Below are positions 23,817 through 29,565 of a stretch of 29,565 nucleotides of DNA, in pieces. This DNA is from UBA6902 sp964393845 (lineage in GTDB: Bacteria; Nitrospirota; Thermodesulfovibrionia; UBA6902). The position numbers were made by a program, and so were the translations under genes. The number at the start of each line of letters is the position of its first letter. Within the stretch, counting starts at the first letter, position 1. The DNA is taken from the NCBI GenBank assembly GCA_964393845.1, contig CAYMUX010000028.1:1-29565 (forward strand). Direction: 5' to 3'. Below the pieces are notes generated by a model. It searched no databases, was not told the origin of the DNA, and saw only the letters and a program-made list of their open reading frames with translations.

Positions 23817-24503
23817 TTACTGAGCAGCCTCGCTTCCTTCCATTAAGTCGATAAACTTATCCGCTTCAGTAATTGACGCATCAATCTCTGTAATTAATGC
23901 CGTCACTTTTTCTGCAAGGGAATCCATCTCACCCTTTATAGACTCCATGTCCCGGGCATTGAGGTTGTGTTTTGAAAATAGCACAAGATCACCGAGCCCA
24001 GTGATTACCGGGCCGGCCTTCTCATCTGCTCGTGTCATGGCATTTATAAACTGCGTATTTTGATTTTTAGCATCTTGCAGCCTTTGCTCGCCGCTCTTGC
24101 GAAGACTTTCACTGGAATAATTATTTAATTCAGTCTGCCATTCTAAAAATAGTTCTTCAGCCACTTTACTTACAGAACCGATATTCTCTTGAATATCTCC
24201 AGCCTTATTTTCAGTCTTTTCATGCTCGGATTTAACAATTCTATACTTTTTATCCAGTTTCCCCTCATTACCGGTTAAAACCGTGTTGAATGTTTCCATG
24301 GCCGTCTGAAACTTTGCCTTGACTTCTTCCATAGAAGTACGGGCTTCTTTAACCTCGCTGACTAATATTGCCCTTTTCTGAACACCGAACATTTCCTTAG
24401 TCTTGTTTGTAACACCCTGCATAGTCTGGCAGCCCGCCAAGTATACAGCGGCAGTGAAAATTAAAGTAAAAAGCAATGCCCGACGTACTATAAATTCTTT
24501 CAT
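23817..24503 (-). CDS. DUF2959 family lipoprotein
   Basis: A 228-aa protein with signal peptide RRALLFTLIFTAAVYLAGC, where LAGC is a lipobox (Cys near residue 25), so it is probably lipidated. The rest is almost wholly helical and heptad-like (VKEARTSMEEVKAKFQTAME, KVAEELFLEWQTELNNYSSE, LAEKVTALITEIDASITEA). The ARTSMEEVKAKFQTA...F stretch matches DUF2959 (family known only by number). No enzymatic motif is present. It may form a coiled-coil scaffold in the periplasm; that is inference. The ribosome binding site is a GGGGG about 8 nt upstream of the ATG. The gene stands alone, with a CCTG-repeat palindrome in its leader region. Confidence 0.85.
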   Translation of the reverse strand: MKEFIVRRALLFTLIFTAAVYLAGCQTMQGVTNKTKEMFGVQKRAILVSEVKEARTSMEEVKAKFQTAMETFNTVLTGNEGKLDKKYRIVKSEHEKTENKAGDIQENIGSVSKVAEELFLEWQTELNNYSSESLRKSGEQRLQDAKNQNTQFINAMTRADEKAGPVITGLGDLVLFSKHNLNARDMESIKGEMDSLAEKVTALITEIDASITEADKFIDLMEGSEAAQ

Positions 24504-24583
24504 GCTGCTAACCCCCTTATCCGTAAGTTTATTTCAGTGATAAAAATCCTCGATATTTTTTCTTTTCATCAGGCCGGCTGCCT

Positions 24584-24605
24584 GCCTGCCTGCCGGCAGG
24601 CAGGC
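24584..24605. repeat. CCTG-rich perfect palindrome
   Basis: Perfect 11+11 bp palindrome with left arm GCCTGCCTGCC, embedded in a short CCTG tandem repeat. It lies about 80 bp upstream of the DUF2959 start, in an otherwise AT-rich intergenic region of 231 bp. In RNA it would form a very stable hairpin in the leader if transcription starts upstream of it. Confidence 0.85.
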
Positions 24606-24734
24606 CTGCAATGCCTCATAAAATATGTCTAGAAAAGTCTAATCTAAAGAAAAAGGAATTGTAAAGTATTTTTTTCATTTCCATTATATTGGACGGACAT
24701 TACATATTTGAATAGAAAACATTGGAGCAAGCCT

Positions 24735-25145
24735 TTAATTGCCGGATTGTTCCTGTATTTTATTAATAAAGAGGGGGAGCGATGCCTCATGTCTTCCGTC
24801 AATAGCCAGATCTATTGAATATTCACCGAAGTTTGGGAATTTAATACCCTGCAAGTTTAAAATCATATTTGTTGCCGTTGAAGTATGCGGCGCATTTTTA
24901 AACAGGATGTTCACATTAGCCTCAACCGGCTTGACAACTTCTTTGCCGTCTTCATCAACAATACTGATTTTAATTTTATGTTCGCCTTCTTCAATTTTTG
25001 AAAATCGCAGCCTCAAGACAACAGCACATAAAGGATGCACTGCGGGTATCTGTTTAGCCCAGATTGAGTCGAATGTCCCGAGGATGTTCAGCTTGCCATG
25101 ATAATCCGTGGCAGCATCACAGAGCACAAAAAGTTCAACTTTCAT
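24735..25145 (-). CDS. DUF6941 family protein
   Basis: A 136-aa beta-rich cytoplasmic protein. VELFVLCDAATDYHGKLNIL, followed by GTFDSIWAKQIPAVHP, closely matches the DUF6941 pattern (LCD.A..d.gGKLnilG.fd.i...). HPLCAVVLRLRFSKIEEGEH and FPNFGEYSIDLAIDGRHEAS complete it. No function is known for the family. A longer frame from 25187 exists, but ATG 25145 has GGAGGG at 6-nt spacing and begins at the conserved domain, so it is preferred. The upstream in-frame codons lack family resemblance. It is monocistronic as far as can be seen and lies 160 bp from the cytochrome gene on the same strand. Confidence 0.85.
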   Translation of the reverse strand: MKVELFVLCDAATDYHGKLNILGTFDSIWAKQIPAVHPLCAVVLRLRFSKIEEGEHKIKISIVDEDGKEVVKPVEANVNILFKNAPHTSTATNMILNLQGIKFPNFGEYSIDLAIDGRHEASLPLFINKIQEQSGN

Positions 25146-25305
25146 ATTAGTCCCTCCTGATTGCCGGGCCGAGTTTTGAGTTTCCACGTAAGTCTAATCA
25201 AATATTACGGAGATTGTAAAGCCTGTGAGAAAGTATGCTGAATGTTTTTCTTTCTACACGTATAAAGAAGAAATAAGAAGTGTATTGCTGGAATAGACTG
25301 ATATG

Positions 25306-26388
25306 TTATAAACCGTCGTCTTTTTTTGTGTGGCAGACAAAGCATCCGCTGCTGTTGGAGCCGCCGCCGGAAATGATAGTATTATAGTCCCATCTGAGCA
25401 TGTCAGGCTGGTCTGATCCGTGGGCCCTGTGACATGAAATACACATAACCTGGTCAGTACCCGGGGTGACTATCGAGCTGGGCCCTGTATACCCGGAAAG
25501 GTCGGGTCTGGATACCGGGACATCAGCGTTATATATTGTATAAGATGCATACTCTCCGGCAGCCGGCAGCGCTACATCAACAGGATGTTTCAACCATGGT
25601 GAACCGGTCCCAACTCCGCCGGGATTTTTCAATGCATGGAAGTCTCCGTGACAGCCGCACCCGCCGTCACTTATAGAATTCCCATACGCAGATGTTTCCC
25701 CTTGATATTCGTTATGATCAGCCTCACTGACTGTTTTTTGCCAGTCAGGATCCTCGATCCCCTTCACCCCGTAAAGGAACCGATACCAGCCTCCGGTTCC
25801 GTCCACTACCGTTGCTGAATCATCAGCATGGTGCATAACCTGGGTGTGGCAATCCTCACAGATTAATACGCTTCCGCTCCTGGGGATTGTAAATGGTATT
25901 CCTGGATAACCGGGGGAAAAGCCCACACTGTGACAGTTGTAACAGTCCGTTATTGTAAGTGTGTAATCACTGCCTATATGCCTGCCCGGGATGTATGTTA
26001 TATTGCTGTCCTCTCCGGCTATTGATTTAACATTATGTCCAAAGCTGTGATCAGGCTTTTTAACCATCCAGTAGAAATTGCCCCCGGCAAGTGGAGATGC
26101 CGGCTGTGAGCTGTTGAATACGATGGGGATAGAACTCGAACCTATGGATCTGACGGTATTTGATGATGTATCACTATGACAACCAACGCAGCCGTCTATT
26201 ATTAAATGCTCATTAGATCCACTTGGATCAACTGCGCTTCCGTTCTGGCTGTTGTGCATTGTATGGCAATTCGAACATTCGCCGGATACCCTGGCAAAAA
26301 CACCGGAAGGCACATAGCATAACATAACTGCTATAAAAACAGTTATGCACAATAAATAAATATTGCCCCTCAATGAATATTTACCCAT
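25306..26388 (-). CDS. Periplasmic multihaem cytochrome c (six CxxCH plus one CxCH)
   Basis: A 360-aa exported electron carrier. The signal peptide is IYLLCITVFIAVMLCYVPSG with cleavage near FA-RV (residue 32). Six canonical haem sites are seen: CSNCH (38-42), CVGCH (67-71), CYNCH (149-153), CEDCH (177-181), CISCH (316-320) and CFVCH (349-353). A seventh, CGCH (244-247), has only one residue between the cysteines. Many other His residues could serve as distal ligands. CSNCHTMHNSQNG at the start resembles cytochromes of metal- or sulfur-metabolising bacteria. It probably serves anaerobic respiration; the redox partner is unknown. It is transcribed from a near-perfect sigma-54 promoter (26430-26445), so expression is likely activator-controlled. 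Confidence 0.93.
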   Translation of the reverse strand: MGKYSLRGNIYLLCITVFIAVMLCYVPSGVFARVSGECSNCHTMHNSQNGSAVDPSGSNEHLIIDGCVGCHSDTSSNTVRSIGSSSIPIVFNSSQPASPLAGGNFYWMVKKPDHSFGHNVKSIAGEDSNITYIPGRHIGSDYTLTITDCYNCHSVGFSPGYPGIPFTIPRSGSVLICEDCHTQVMHHADDSATVVDGTGGWYRFLYGVKGIEDPDWQKTVSEADHNEYQGETSAYGNSISDGGCGCHGDFHALKNPGGVGTGSPWLKHPVDVALPAAGEYASYTIYNADVPVSRPDLSGYTGPSSIVTPGTDQVMCISCHRAHGSDQPDMLRWDYNTIISGGGSNSSGCFVCHTKKDDGL

Positions 26389-26429
26389 TTTTGCCCCTCA
26401 GCAAGAGTCAGAATCGTGTTTTTATTAAA

Positions 26430-26445
26430 GCAAGAGTTGTGCCAA
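26430..26445 (-). promoter_or_regulatory. Sigma-54 (-24/-12) promoter of the cytochrome gene
   Basis: The minus strand reads TTGGCACAACTCTTGC followed by TTT. The GG and GC are separated by exactly 10 nt and match the TGGCAC-N5-TTGC consensus. The start would be near 26419, 31 nt before the ATG at 26388. An AAA+ activator must act on it. The activator gene is not in the window. Confidence 0.85.
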
Positions 26446-26649
26446 TATTATGTAATAAAATCAAACGGCATCAACTTACTAACTCGTGTTAAACAAATTA
26501 TTTTTTAATGTCTGTATTATTTGGGATAATCACTCTTTGTGAAGTCTGCGTGATTATCCTCACTTAGTGAGTGAAATAAATCAGATTTATACCGTTATGC
26601 AGGCAGGAAAAGCCCGGGGAATGCAGCTAATGGACAATGCAATTTTGGG
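26446..26649. promoter_or_regulatory. Upstream region of the sigma-54 promoter with inverted repeats
   Basis: Part of the 313-bp gap before the GH13 gene. It holds CTCACTTAGTGAG (26559-26571) and the similar TCACTCTTTGTGA (26530-26542), centred about 146 and 117 bp upstream of the predicted start. Both lie where sigma-54 enhancer-binding sites usually sit. No gene is seen here. Confidence 0.35.
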
Positions 26650-26677
26650 GTAAGGGCAAACAGCCGTTTGCCCTTAC
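26650..26677. repeat. Dispersed palindrome copy F (3' of GH13 gene)
   Basis: 12-bp arms with 4-nt loop; the minus strand from the gene reads TTGTAAGGGCAAACGG.... The core is CAAACG and the ends TAAGGG rather than TAGGGG, so it is a divergent member. It starts 25 bp past the GH13 stop and could serve as its transcript end. Confidence 0.75.
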
Positions 26678-26701
26678 AAATTTAAAAAATCTCCACTTGG
26701 A

Positions 26702-28498
26702 CTATTTGAGTCTCATCATAACTACACTCCACCTGGGCAGGTTTATATATATTTTGCCATCACTCTGTGTCAGGAGTTCATGAACAGCGTTGCCTGCTTC
26801 GTCCCAGCCTCCATAACGTGGATCCTGGCTGCAGAAGATTTGGTCCCACTGTCCCGTCTGTCCGCCTGTATCTATACCGTAGCTAAAGCCTTCGAAATTA
26901 CTATCGCCGATATTTACAATTACCAATACCACATTATTACTTCCGGGCGCCCATCTCTTGAATGCAATCACATTGTCATTATAGTTTTCATGAGTAATCT
27001 GAAAGGTTTCGCTTCTCAGCGCAGGGTTTTGCCATCTGATGAGGTTCACATCAGCAACCATTTGTCTCATAGGCATGCCAATGGGGTCACCTGCAATTGA
27101 CCAGTTGATCCTGTGATCTCCGTTTTGATCTGCGGTATCATGCCAGTATCCGCTGTGGTGACATTCCGTACCCATAAACATCATCGGGGTGCCGGGTATT
27201 GCGGCATTTAAAGCCCAGCCTATCCGTGCCTTGGCCCTTGCATGCCAGTTATCGCGTCCCCCGAAGAATTCCACAAAATACCTGTGCTGCTCCCAGTCAT
27301 TCTTACTTATGGATTCCCCTTTTTTATCGTCGCCGCAATCGTCATGGCAGCCGAGCAGGTATTTAACAAGGTTCCACTGGTTCGGATAGTTATGTCCGTA
27401 GCCGAAATCCTTGCCTAAAAAACTCTTCAGTTTATTTACGGGGTCGATTCCGTTTACCGCCCTTTGAAACTCGTGATGTGAGTTTACGAACCATGTTGCA
27501 GTGAACCCGGCATGACGGACAATCGAATCATGGTCCGGCAGATGTTCCGCAATAAGATATTTATCAGGATAGGCATTCCTTATGTTATACGTAAGGTACT
27601 GCATGAACTCCCACCCGTCTCTGTCCCATCCGGTATTGTGTTCGATATATCGGGTGGCATCGAATCTTAAGCCGTCGGCCCTGTAATCTTCAAAATACAT
27701 TCTTGCATTTTCAAGAAAGAAATCTTTGACCTGCTGTCTCCAGAAAGCAGGCGATAAACCCCAGGGGGTCTCATATTTTGAAAGATAAATGCTTCCGTTA
27801 TCAACATCATCAAATTCCCAGAGAGGATTATCAGAAGTACTGACATGATTAAAAACGACATCAAAAATAACTGCCAATCCCATTTTGTGGGCTTCATTAA
27901 CGAAATGCCTGTAATCATCAGGTGTTCCATATGCAGACTCAGGAGCGAAGAAGAATGACGGATTATATCCCCATGATCTGTCCCCTTGATATTCCTGAAC
28001 AGGAAGCAGTTCAATGGCGTTAAAGCCAAGTCCCCTGATATAGGAGAGTTTTGATTCAACATCTTTCAGCCTGGCAGTATAATTATCAGTTTCGATCCCG
28101 TCGTTATACCCTGCAAATGAACCTATATGGACCTGATAGATGATGAAATTCTCAAACGCAGGGGTAACGAAATGACTCCAGTCGTAAGATGTATCCATAA
28201 CGATTGCTGCATTCGAATCCCGTTTATCCAGATCGCGCAGGCCTGAATGCATGGTGTCCTTTGCCGCCGGATCAATCCTGAAGCTTTTTTTGTTATCGTT
28301 GTTAACAATAATGTACTTGTACTTATGTCCTGCACGCACTCCGTCTAATATGCCTTCCCAGTATCCGTTGTCTACTTTCGTCAGTTTATGCCTTTTTTTG
28401 AACTTATCGAAATCACTGACAACATGGACTTCCTTTGAATTAGGCGCCCAGATTTTAAAATGACATCCGTCTTTTACTATGTTTGCTCCGATATTCAT
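26702..28498 (-). CDS. GH13 alpha-amylase family enzyme, probable 1,4-alpha-glucan branching enzyme
   Basis: A 598-aa glycoside hydrolase or transferase. Residues ~1-95 are a CBM48/E-set domain (FKIWAPNSKEVHVVSDFDKF). The (beta/alpha)8 barrel shows region I DVVFNHV, region II GLRFDATRYI with nucleophile Asp280, region III LIAEHLPDH with acid/base Glu318, and region IV LLGCHDD with Asp386. SWGYNPSFFFAPESAYGTPD and WHARAKARIGWALNAAIPGTPMMFMGTE are typical of branching enzymes and trehalohydrolases. So it is a glycogen- or glucan-modifying enzyme, probably branching, but malto-oligosyltrehalose trehalohydrolase is not excluded. No other glycogen gene adjoins. GGAGGG lies 4-5 nt before the ATG. 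No signal peptide is seen, so it is cytoplasmic. Confidence 0.85.
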   Translation of the reverse strand: MNIGANIVKDGCHFKIWAPNSKEVHVVSDFDKFKKRHKLTKVDNGYWEGILDGVRAGHKYKYIIVNNDNKKSFRIDPAAKDTMHSGLRDLDKRDSNAAIVMDTSYDWSHFVTPAFENFIIYQVHIGSFAGYNDGIETDNYTARLKDVESKLSYIRGLGFNAIELLPVQEYQGDRSWGYNPSFFFAPESAYGTPDDYRHFVNEAHKMGLAVIFDVVFNHVSTSDNPLWEFDDVDNGSIYLSKYETPWGLSPAFWRQQVKDFFLENARMYFEDYRADGLRFDATRYIEHNTGWDRDGWEFMQYLTYNIRNAYPDKYLIAEHLPDHDSIVRHAGFTATWFVNSHHEFQRAVNGIDPVNKLKSFLGKDFGYGHNYPNQWNLVKYLLGCHDDCGDDKKGESISKNDWEQHRYFVEFFGGRDNWHARAKARIGWALNAAIPGTPMMFMGTECHHSGYWHDTADQNGDHRINWSIAGDPIGMPMRQMVADVNLIRWQNPALRSETFQITHENYNDNVIAFKRWAPGSNNVVLVIVNIGDSNFEGFSYGIDTGGQTGQWDQIFCSQDPRYGGWDEAGNAVHELLTQSDGKIYINLPRWSVVMMRLK

Positions 28499-28606
28499 AT
28501 ATCCCTCCTCTACTAAGGTTAAATTGTTAACCCGGATAATGCAGATATTACCAGCTGTTGCCTGACTTCCATAGGGCTCTTAGGTATTCAATCAGATAAT
28601 ATAAGT

Positions 28607-28635
28607 TATATAGCACAAATGAATTGCGTAATCAA
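28607..28635 (-). promoter_or_regulatory. Possible promoter of the GH13 gene
   Basis: Minus strand: TTGATT (28635-28630), 17-bp spacer, TATATA (28612-28607). It would give a leader of about 100 nt. Both hexamers deviate from consensus. Confidence 0.35.
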
Positions 28636-28719
28636 GAGGAATTACACGGCTTTTATATTATTTGACCGGAGAAAAACTCAAAGCTAAAGTTTCTGTTTAG
28701 TGCAGGCTTAAGCATTCGG

Positions 28720-29130
28720 CTACAATTTATTCAGACCTGCCTCTTCCCGGATCTCAAGCGGATCAGGCCCGAACCTGTTTGTGCCGCGGCTCCCGGGGAT
28801 AAAGCCGTTTTGAATCAGGGTACATACAGGGCCGGCAAAGGGGATGAAATTCACCAATAACCATAAAGCGGACTTATCCTGATCGTGCCAGCGCTTGGCC
28901 TGAACAGCGAGGCTGGGCCATATAATCCAGATCATGAACATTAACTGAGACTTACTGATTTTGGTAATATCATCGGAAACCTCGGTAAATAAGCCGAGCA
29001 TAATCGCCCCAAGAAACACAACAAGATTAAAAATCCAGAATGGCTTTCTGCTGATCCGTCCTTTAAATGAAAAGAGTAACCATACTGCGTTCACTCCGCC
29101 CTGCTTCTGAACAGTGGTATCCTGATTCAT
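28720..29130 (-). CDS. DUF805 family membrane protein
   Basis: A 136-aa inner-membrane protein. The family hallmarks are FSFKGRISRKPFW at the start of the first membrane segment (NLVVFLGAIMLGLFTEV) and AVQAKRWHDQDKSALWLLVN followed by FIPFAGP. The end GFIPGSRGTNRFGPDPL is the canonical C-terminal block. About three hydrophobic segments are present. The family resembles the E. coli YhaH/YhaI proteins; function is unknown. GGAAGG lies 7 nt before the ATG, and a TATAAT -10 lies about 26 bp upstream. It follows hppA and its terminator on the same strand and is likely independently transcribed. Confidence 0.9.
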   Translation of the reverse strand: MNQDTTVQKQGGVNAVWLLFSFKGRISRKPFWIFNLVVFLGAIMLGLFTEVSDDITKISKSQLMFMIWIIWPSLAVQAKRWHDQDKSALWLLVNFIPFAGPVCTLIQNGFIPGSRGTNRFGPDPLEIREEAGLNKL

Positions 29131-29155
29131 ATCATATCCTTCCGGTTGATCTAAA

Positions 29156-29185
29156 ATTATAAACGATTGGCGCTGATTAGTCCAA
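29156..29185 (-). promoter_or_regulatory. Putative promoter of the DUF805 gene
   Basis: Minus strand: TTGGAC (29185-29180), 18-bp spacer, perfect TATAAT (29161-29156). The start would be near 29149, with a leader of about 19 nt. Confidence 0.45.
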
Positions 29186-29209
29186 ATCGGGCCTGATATT
29201 CCTCACGAC

Positions 29210-29237
29210 GTAGGGGCACGGCGCGCCGTGCCCCTAC
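29210..29237. repeat. Dispersed palindrome copy G (downstream of hppA)
   Basis: Perfect 14+14 bp palindrome, left arm GTAGGGGCACGGCG. It is closely related to copy C, with the same ends and CG-centred core, but CACGG replaces CAAGG with the matching change on the other arm. It lies just past the hppA terminator. Confidence 0.9.
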
Positions 29238-29240
29238 ATT

Positions 29241-29274
29241 AAAAAAAGGGCTGCCCCAACTCGGGACAGCCCTT
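29241..29274 (-). terminator. Intrinsic terminator of hppA
   Basis: On the minus strand AAGGGCTG pairs with CAGCCCTT, with 3 more pairs after one mismatch, and is followed by seven T. It lies between palindromes H and G, about 44 bp past the hppA stop. Confidence 0.85.
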
Positions 29275-29282
29275 CAGATGTT

Positions 29283-29311
29283 GTAGAAACAGGTTTAAAA
29301 CCTGTCTCTAC
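29283..29311. repeat. GTAGAGACAGG-type palindrome H (3' of hppA)
   Basis: 14-bp arms around A29297 with one A-C mismatch; the minus strand begins GTAGAGACAGGTTT. It starts 6 bp past the hppA stop. The ends (GTAGA...TCTAC) resemble but differ from the GTAGGGGC family. Confidence 0.85.
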
Positions 29312-29317
29312 GGATTG

Positions 29318-29565
29318 TTATATTAATGGAACGATCAACAGTGCAACGATGTTGATGACCTTGATCATCGGGTTGATCGCCGGGCCTGCGGTATCCTTAT
29401 AAGGATCGCCGACTGTATCACCTGTAACAGACGCTTTGTGTCCATCGCTTCCTTTTTTGTGCACCTTCCCTTTGGAATCAGTAACTCCATCTTCAAAGGA
29501 TTTCTTGGCATTGTCCCATGCGCCGCCGCCGCTTGTCATCGCAATAGCCTGGAAGAGTCCGGTAA
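29318..29565 (-). CDS. hppA: Membrane-bound pyrophosphatase, C-terminal part (runs off the window)
   Basis: Ion-pumping pyrophosphatase coupling PPi hydrolysis to H+ or Na+ export across the inner membrane. Only the last 82 codons are present; the gene continues past the window end. Visible are TGLFQAIA, the family signature GGGAWDNAKKSFEDG, then KGSDGHKASVTGDTVGDPYK and DTAGPAINPMIKVINIVALL, the conserved C-terminal substrate-site and last transmembrane segments. The catalytic-site Lys and Asp of DTVGDPYKDTAGP are present. The residues that decide potassium dependence and the pumped ion lie outside the window. The 3' end is followed by palindrome H, a terminator and palindrome G. Confidence 0.95.
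   Translation of the reverse strand, partial: TGLFQAIAMTSGGGAWDNAKKSFEDGVTDSKGKVHKKGSDGHKASVTGDTVGDPYKDTAGPAINPMIKVINIVALLIVPLI

Noticed and set aside
1..29565. CRISPR arrays, toxin-antitoxin pairs, restriction or phage-defence systems, transposases
   Set aside because: No regularly spaced repeats, transposase or nuclease motifs were seen; the dispersed palindromes are not spaced as an array.

Overview
The window looks like chromosomal DNA from a Gram-negative, free-living, anaerobic or microaerobic bacterium. It carries lipoproteins, an O-antigen-ligase-like enzyme, a periplasmic multihaem cytochrome c and a membrane pyrophosphatase. The gene mix and protein style (DUF2959 lipoprotein, MshEN-type pilus ATPase, exported beta-carbonic anhydrase, CxxCH cytochrome behind a sigma-54 promoter) fit an uncultured Nitrospirota (Thermodesulfovibrionia-like) or a Desulfobacterota-type lineage. 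That placement is inference. No 16S or other decisive marker is present.

Layout. (1) 119-2611, minus strand: rtcA (RNA 3'-phosphate cyclase), serS and tRNA-Ser(UGA), all codirectional. (2) 2672-5393, plus strand: an M23 peptidase, an unrecognised membrane protein and a Ste24-type M48 peptidase. The first gene starts at a divergent, almost leaderless promoter shared with rtcA. (3) 5474-7879, plus: hemL followed with no gap by a divergent YchF-like P-loop NTPase. (4) 7910-10881, minus: wrbA, a REC-HDOD regulator and an exported beta-carbonic anhydrase with a good sigma-70 promoter and terminator. (5) 10882-12913: an AT-rich, weakly conserved stretch with a two-repeat beta-barrel-like protein, an unknown membrane protein and an internally deleted HAD phosphatase remnant. 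(6) 12914-15792, plus: rplU-rpmA, a terminator, then obgE and proB. (7) 15923-21534, minus: a LamG lipoprotein, then typA followed by an O-antigen-ligase/TPR protein. (8) 21929-23695, plus: a PilB/GspE/MshE ATPase whose N-terminus matches the c-di-GMP-binding MshEN motif. (9) 23817-29565, minus: DUF2959 lipoprotein, DUF6941 protein, a multihaem cytochrome with a sigma-54 promoter, a GH13 enzyme, a DUF805 membrane protein and the 3' end of hppA.

The clearest structure beyond the genes is a family of dispersed palindromes with ends of the type TGTAGGGGC...GCCCCTACA. At least six copies sit immediately 3' of genes (serS, the M23 peptidase, the membrane protein, wrbA, the GH13 gene, hppA). They have variable but self-complementary cores and usually the more complete end next to the gene. 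One supplies a gene's stop codon and another has become the coding C-terminus of a gene.

I found no defence island, CRISPR array, prophage or complete insertion sequence. The most novel candidates are the 3'-hugging palindromes, the rtcA-serS-tRNA-Ser cluster, the MshEN pilus ATPase with no pilus genes beside it, the sigma-54-driven cytochrome with one CxCH site, and the collapsed HAD gene.
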